Below the pieces are notes generated by a model. It saw nothing but the letters and a program-made list of their open reading frames with translations, was not told the origin of the DNA and did not search any database. From Planctomycetota bacterium (GTDB lineage: Bacteria; Planctomycetota; UBA1135; GCA-002686595): a stretch of DNA of 64,000 bases. The stretch lies in NCBI GenBank assembly GCA_002862085.1, contig PKCK01000047.1, positions 168,576 to 232,575 on the forward strand, in the 5' to 3' direction. Position numbers and translations under genes: made by a program. Below are positions 60,266 through 64,000 of this stretch, in pieces (the first letter of the stretch is position 1; each line of letters starts with the position of its first letter).

Positions 60266-61821
60266 CCGCAGCTGCCGCAGCCGCTGTCCCCGCACAGTCG
60301 TGCCTCGATCGCCTTCGAGGTGGGCGTGATCGAGAGCCCTCCGAGGGCCGTGCAGCGCAGCTCGCGGGCCATGGACTCCGAGACCTCGCGGTGGGCGTCG
60401 AGGACCTCGTCGAGGGGAATCAGGTGGTCGTACCCGGCGAGGGCGATGTTCGCGCTCGCGATGGCGTTGGAAGCGCCGGCGATGTTGCGGCCGAGGCAGG
60501 GCGCCTCGACGCGGTTGGCCACGGGATCGCAGACGAGCCCGAGGACGTTCTGGAGGGCGTGGCTCGCCGCGGAGAGGGCGGTCGCGGCGCTTCCGCCGGC
60601 GAGCTCGACGAGCGCGGCCGCTGCCATCGCCGCGCCGGCGCCGGTCTCCGCCTGGCAGCCGCCGACCTCCGCGGCGAAGCTCGAGCGCGTGGCGACGAAC
60701 ACGCCGATCAGCCCGCCCGCGAGGAAGGCGCGCTGCACGCGCTCCTCGTCCGCCTCCGCGGCGTCGGCCGCGGCGATGGTCGTCCCGGGGAACGTGCCGC
60801 AGGAGCCGGCTGTCGGCGCGGCGACGAAGACGCCCATGGAGCTCTTCACCTCCATCAGGGCCGACACGTTGAGGATCGCCTGGTTCAGCACGCCACCGGC
60901 GAGGAGCTCGCCGGCCTCCAGCCGCGCGGCGAAGCGGTGGCTCTGCCGGGGCAGGACGCGATCGGGGTAGTCGGTGCCCGCGAGGCCCTCGGCGATCCCA
61001 CGGCGCACGATCCGCACGATGTCGCCCATTCGCGCGAGCACCTCGTCCGCCTCGATCCCGCCGCGCGCGGTCTCGTAGGCGAGGGCGTGATCGGAGAGGC
61101 GCGTCGTCTCCATGTCCGCTCGGCCGCTCATCTCACCGGCGTGGAGGAACGGCACCTCGAGGCCGGGCCTCGACATGACGGGGAGCACGGCGTCCAGCCG
61201 CCGGACCCGCGCGAGGCCCGCCATCGACCCCGTGGCCGCCGCGTCGATGGGGGTGGAGCCCTCTGCCACCACGAGCCTCGCCGAGGCCATGGTCACGCGG
61301 TCGGCGCCGGCGGCTTCGGCCGCCGCGCGGAGCGCACCGGCGTCTCCCTCGAGGAGGGTGACCGCGAGGTCTCCGAAGAGCGACACCTTGGCCCCGTCGA
61401 TCTCGATGACCTCGATCATCCCGCCGCCCGTGGAGAGGGCCACGAGGCGATGGGTCTCGCCGCCGCGCTCCGCGGTCATGCGGTAGGTGTTGGGGTGGGG
61501 GTCGTCGAGGCGCGCGATGCGGATCTCCAGATCCACGCCGGCCTCCTCGATAGCCGTCGCAGAGCGAGGGAGGCGCTCGTCGTCGGCCTCCCACCCCAGC
61601 AGTCCGCCGAACAGGCCCATGTCGGAGCCCTGGCTGTCGTGGGTGGTCGCGAGGGATCCCTCCGTGTCGAACTCGATGAGCACGCGCTCGGGCGTGCCGC
61701 CGCACAGGTCGCGGGTCAGCCGTCCGATGCGGACGGAGGCGGCGGAGTGCGAGCTCGACGGCCCGCGCATGACGGGGCCGACGACGTCGTTGAAGATGCT
61801 GGGGGGGAGCTCTGCTGGCAT
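60262..61821 (-). CDS. sdaA: Iron-sulfur L-serine dehydratase (fused beta and alpha domains)
   Basis: 519 residues from ATG 61821. Converts L-serine to pyruvate and ammonia using a 4Fe-4S cluster. The N-terminal beta domain has VVGPVMRGPSSSHSAASVRI and an ACT-like region (about 65-150); the alpha domain carries cluster Cys in PTAGSCGTFPG, EVGGCQAETG and APCLGRN. The C-terminus is RLCGDSGCGSCG, Cys-rich. In the type 2 enzyme of Legionella a C-terminal Cys inserts into the active site as a fourth ligand, and these Cys residues may play that role. It is coupled to the Omp85 gene by ATGA. Confidence 0.94.
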   Translation of the reverse strand: MPAELPPSIFNDVVGPVMRGPSSSHSAASVRIGRLTRDLCGGTPERVLIEFDTEGSLATTHDSQGSDMGLFGGLLGWEADDERLPRSATAIEEAGVDLEIRIARLDDPHPNTYRMTAERGGETHRLVALSTGGGMIEVIEIDGAKVSLFGDLAVTLLEGDAGALRAAAEAAGADRVTMASARLVVAEGSTPIDAAATGSMAGLARVRRLDAVLPVMSRPGLEVPFLHAGEMSGRADMETTRLSDHALAYETARGGIEADEVLARMGDIVRIVRRGIAEGLAGTDYPDRVLPRQSHRFAARLEAGELLAGGVLNQAILNVSALMEVKSSMGVFVAAPTAGSCGTFPGTTIAAADAAEADEERVQRAFLAGGLIGVFVATRSSFAAEVGGCQAETGAGAAMAAAALVELAGGSAATALSAASHALQNVLGLVCDPVANRVEAPCLGRNIAGASNAIASANIALAGYDHLIPLDEVLDAHREVSESMARELRCTALGGLSITPTSKAIEARLCGDSGCGSCG

Positions 61822-61877
61822 GGGTGCCTCCGCCCCGACTCTACCCGGAGGGCGCCCGTGGCCGCTGCGGATCGACG

Positions 61878-62396
61878 TCAGCCGTCCCCGAGGCCGGGCA
61901 CCGACGTCGCCGCCGTCGCTGCGAGCAGGTCGGCGCTCGCGATGCGGAGGTCGAGGCCGCGCTGGCCGGCGCTCACGTGGACGTGCGCGTGGTGCCCTGC
62001 GGTCTCGTCGATGAAGGTGCGGAGCGGCTTCAGCTGGCCCAGCGGGCTGATGCCGCCCTTCACGTAGCCGGTCCAGCGCTGGGCGCGGTCGAGGGGCGCC
62101 ATCACGGCGCGCTTCGCGCCCGCCGCGGCGGCGAGGGCCTTGAGGGAGAGCGACCCCGTGACCGGCACGACCGCGCAGACCGGCTCGTCGTCGCAGAGGG
62201 CGATGAGCGTCTTGAACGCGGTGCCGGGTTCGATCCCGAGGGCGCGCGCGGCGGCTTCCCCGAGCGTCGACTCGTCGGCGTCCGAGGGGAGCTCGTACGG
62301 CCGCAGCTCGTGCTCGATCCCGAGGGTGACGAGGGCCTTGCTGGCGCGCGTCGCCCCGGGCGCGGGGCCCTTCGCCTTGCGCCGCTTCGGGCTCAA
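61878..62396 (-). CDS. ybaK: YbaK/EbsC-type aminoacyl-tRNA deacylase
   Basis: 172 residues from TTG 62396, overlapping the hscA stop by four bases (TTGA). YbaK hydrolyses mischarged Cys-tRNA(Pro). Family features: [20 protein letters not shown] with the catalytic Lys, [40 protein letters not shown] (the GGxxP signature) and a final [14 protein letters not shown]. Length is typical. The N-terminus is Lys/Arg-rich ([13 protein letters not shown]). Confidence 0.9.
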   Translation of the reverse strand: MSPKRRKAKGPAPGATRASKALVTLGIEHELRPYELPSDADESTLGEAAARALGIEPGTAFKTLIALCDDEPVCAVVPVTGSLSLKALAAAAGAKRAVMAPLDRAQRWTGYVKGGISPLGQLKPLRTFIDETAGHHAHVHVSAGQRGLDLRIASADLLAATAATSVPGLGDG

Positions 62397-64000
62397 ATCT
62401 CGCCCAGCTTCTTGCCCGAGACGGCCTCCTTCACGACGCCGTCCATGAGGACGGTGGCGAGGGGCATCGTCGCACGGTCGAGGACGTCGCGCGCGGCCTG
62501 GACCTCCTCCAGATCGTCGGAGCGCTGGGCCTCCTTCGCCGCGGCGATGGCCTCCACGAGGTCCTCGACGGACTCCGCGTCGAGACGCGCCCGGGCGGTG
62601 TCGAGGTTCGCCTCGGTGTGGCGGAGCATCGTCCCGATCTCGGCGATCAGGTCGACGCGGCGGCGCTCGTCGAAGTCCCTCTTGGCGTTGGCGAAGCTCT
62701 GCTCGAGCATCGTCTCGATCTCCCCCTCGGTCAGCCCGTGGGAGGGCTTGACCTCGATCGAGGCGGCGGTGCCCGTGCTCTCCTCCTTGGCGGTCACCGT
62801 GAGGATGCCGTCGGCGTCGAGGTGGAACTTGACGCCGACCCGCGCCATGCCCGCGGGCATGGGGGGGATGCCGGTGAGCTTGAAGCGCCCGAGGCTGCGG
62901 CAGTCCGCGGCCATCTCTCGCTCGCCCTGGAGCACGTGGAAGTCGATGGCCGTCTGGCCGTCGGCGTAGGTGGTGAACCCCTCCGTGACCGAGCAGGGGA
63001 TGCGGCTGTTGCGCTGGATCAGCTTCTCCGCGGCGCCGCCCATGGTCTCGAGCCCGAGGGACAGGGGAGTGACGTCCATCAGCAGGATGTCACGGCTGCC
63101 GCCCATGAGCACCTCCGCCTGCGCCGCGGCGCCGAGGGCCACGACCTCGTCGGGGTTGAGCCCGGTGTGGGGCTCGCGGCCGAAGAGCGCCGCAACGCGC
63201 TCGCGCACGAGCGGCACCCGCGTGGAGCCTCCGACCAGCACGACCTCGTCGATCTGATCGGCCGAGAGCTTCGCGTCCGCGAGGGCCTGCGCGCACGACG
63301 CGAGGGAGCGCTCCACGAGCGGCGTGATGAGAGCGTCGAACTCCTCCCGCGTGATCCGGCGACGGACGTTCACGCCGAGCTCGGGCAGCGAGAGGGTCAG
63401 GTCCGCCTCGGGCTTCGAGGAGAGCGCGATCTTCGCCTTCTCGGACGCGAGGCGCGCGGCCTGTCTGTAAGCGGGGTCAGCGAACACCTCCTCCGGGACG
63501 TCGCGCCGGAGCTCCGCGGCCACCAGGTCCATGAGGGCCGCGTCGATGTCGTCGCCGCCGAGGCGCGTGTCGCCGCCGGTGCTCAGAACCTGGAAGACCC
63601 CTTCCTCGATGGAGAGGATCGACACGTCGAAGGTCCCGCCGCCGAGGTCGTACACCGCGACGGTGCCCTCCTTGCGCTGGTCGAGGCCGTAGGCGAGGGA
63701 GGCCGCCGTGGGCTCGTTGATGATGCGCAGGACCTCGATCCCGGCGAGGCGCGCGGCGTCCCGGGTGGCCTGTCGCTGTGCGTCGTCGAAGTAGGCGGGG
63801 ACGGTGATCACGGCGCTCATCACCTCGGCGCCGCCCATGGCGACGGTCGCCTGGGCGCACACCTCGCGCAGGACCAGGGCGGAGAGTTCCTGGGGGCTGA
63901 AGCGCTTGCCGCGCACCTCGATCTGCACCAGGCCGCGCTCGGTCTCGGACACGCCGTAGGGCAGGCGAGCCAGGTCCGCGTCGTCGATGTCGGAGAGGCT
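62393..64000 (-). CDS. hscA: Hsp70-family chaperone HscA (5' end cut by window)
   Basis: 535 residues visible; the frame is open at base 64000, so the N-terminal part of the nucleotide-binding domain with the first phosphate-binding loop is missing. The remainder reads [115 protein letters not shown] and [20 protein letters not shown]. The CRSLGRF and IPPMPAG segments match HscA better than DnaK. HscA releases iron-sulfur clusters from the IscU scaffold. The isc partners, if linked, would lie upstream, beyond the window. Confidence 0.9.
   Translation of the reverse strand, partial: SLSDIDDADLARLPYGVSETERGLVQIEVRGKRFSPQELSALVLREVCAQATVAMGGAEVMSAVITVPAYFDDAQRQATRDAARLAGIEVLRIINEPTAASLAYGLDQRKEGTVAVYDLGGGTFDVSILSIEEGVFQVLSTGGDTRLGGDDIDAALMDLVAAELRRDVPEEVFADPAYRQAARLASEKAKIALSSKPEADLTLSLPELGVNVRRRITREEFDALITPLVERSLASCAQALADAKLSADQIDEVVLVGGSTRVPLVRERVAALFGREPHTGLNPDEVVALGAAAQAEVLMGGSRDILLMDVTPLSLGLETMGGAAEKLIQRNSRIPCSVTEGFTTYADGQTAIDFHVLQGEREMAADCRSLGRFKLTGIPPMPAGMARVGVKFHLDADGILTVTAKEESTGTAASIEVKPSHGLTEGEIETMLEQSFANAKRDFDERRRVDLIAEIGTMLRHTEANLDTARARLDAESVEDLVEAIAAAKEAQRSDDLEEVQAARDVLDRATMPLATVLMDGVVKEAVSGKKLGEI

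Overview
The window is high-GC bacterial chromosome (strong G/C preference at third codon positions, frequent GTG and TTG starts, many 4-base ATGA/GTGA/TTGA stop-start overlaps). Gene content points to a Gram-negative-type cell with an outer membrane (Omp85 barrel, SurA-like chaperone, lipoproteins, Tat substrates). A DUF1549/DUF1501-like pair next to a giant decaheme cytochrome, and a membrane-anchored cyclase-repeat protein, recall Planctomycetota or a related deep lineage; this placement is inference only. No phage, insertion sequence, CRISPR array or rRNA was seen.

Layout. 1-7556 (minus): 3'-truncated membrane-anchored alpha/alpha-barrel protein, SurA-like chaperone, a small frame-disrupted ORF, mfd and rnc. 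8035-12748: DUF2071 protein, a multipass membrane protein, an APH-fold kinase, a candidate selenoprotein of the ArsC/Spx-like family with in-frame UGA at 11423-11425, and dgt. 13018-17720 (plus): methyltransferase, acyl-CoA dehydrogenase, a divergent sigma-70 factor and a small secreted protein. 17800-26041 (plus): a four-gene cluster ending in a 1304-residue decaheme cytochrome fused to an LVIVD-like propeller and EF-hands. 26291-34455 (plus): lipA, two E1-alpha paralogues, E1-beta, E2, E3 and lipB, that is a 2-oxoacid dehydrogenase complex together with both lipoylation enzymes. 34807-39428: Hpt protein and two tandem HDOD-REC-GGDEF proteins. 39472-44844: M20 peptidase, JAMM protein, Gfo/Idh oxidoreductase, GMC oxidoreductase, DinB-like protein.

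44876-49121 (plus): tRNA-Ile2 (CAU) and a tightly coupled P450, acyl-AMP ligase/ACP and DUF374 acyltransferase cassette, read as activation, tethering, oxidation and transfer of a fatty acid. 49195-51754 (minus): coiled-coil lipoprotein, GT87-like membrane transferase, methyltransferase. 51959-53635 (plus): three tiny membrane ORFs (one frame-disrupted) and a CNNM-type protein. 54030-58317 (plus): Fe-S subunit, molybdopterin catalytic subunit and TorD-like chaperone of a periplasmic oxidoreductase. 58327-64000 (minus): CPCC protein, Omp85 barrel, Fe-S L-serine dehydratase, YbaK-type deacylase, and hscA truncated at its 5' end by the window.

The most notable finding is the UGA-interrupted redox protein at 11117-11464: UGA sits exactly where the first Cys of a C-x-x-C redox motif is expected, and the frame continues with normal coding character to a family-typical length. 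All functional calls come from reading the sequence; no database search was run.
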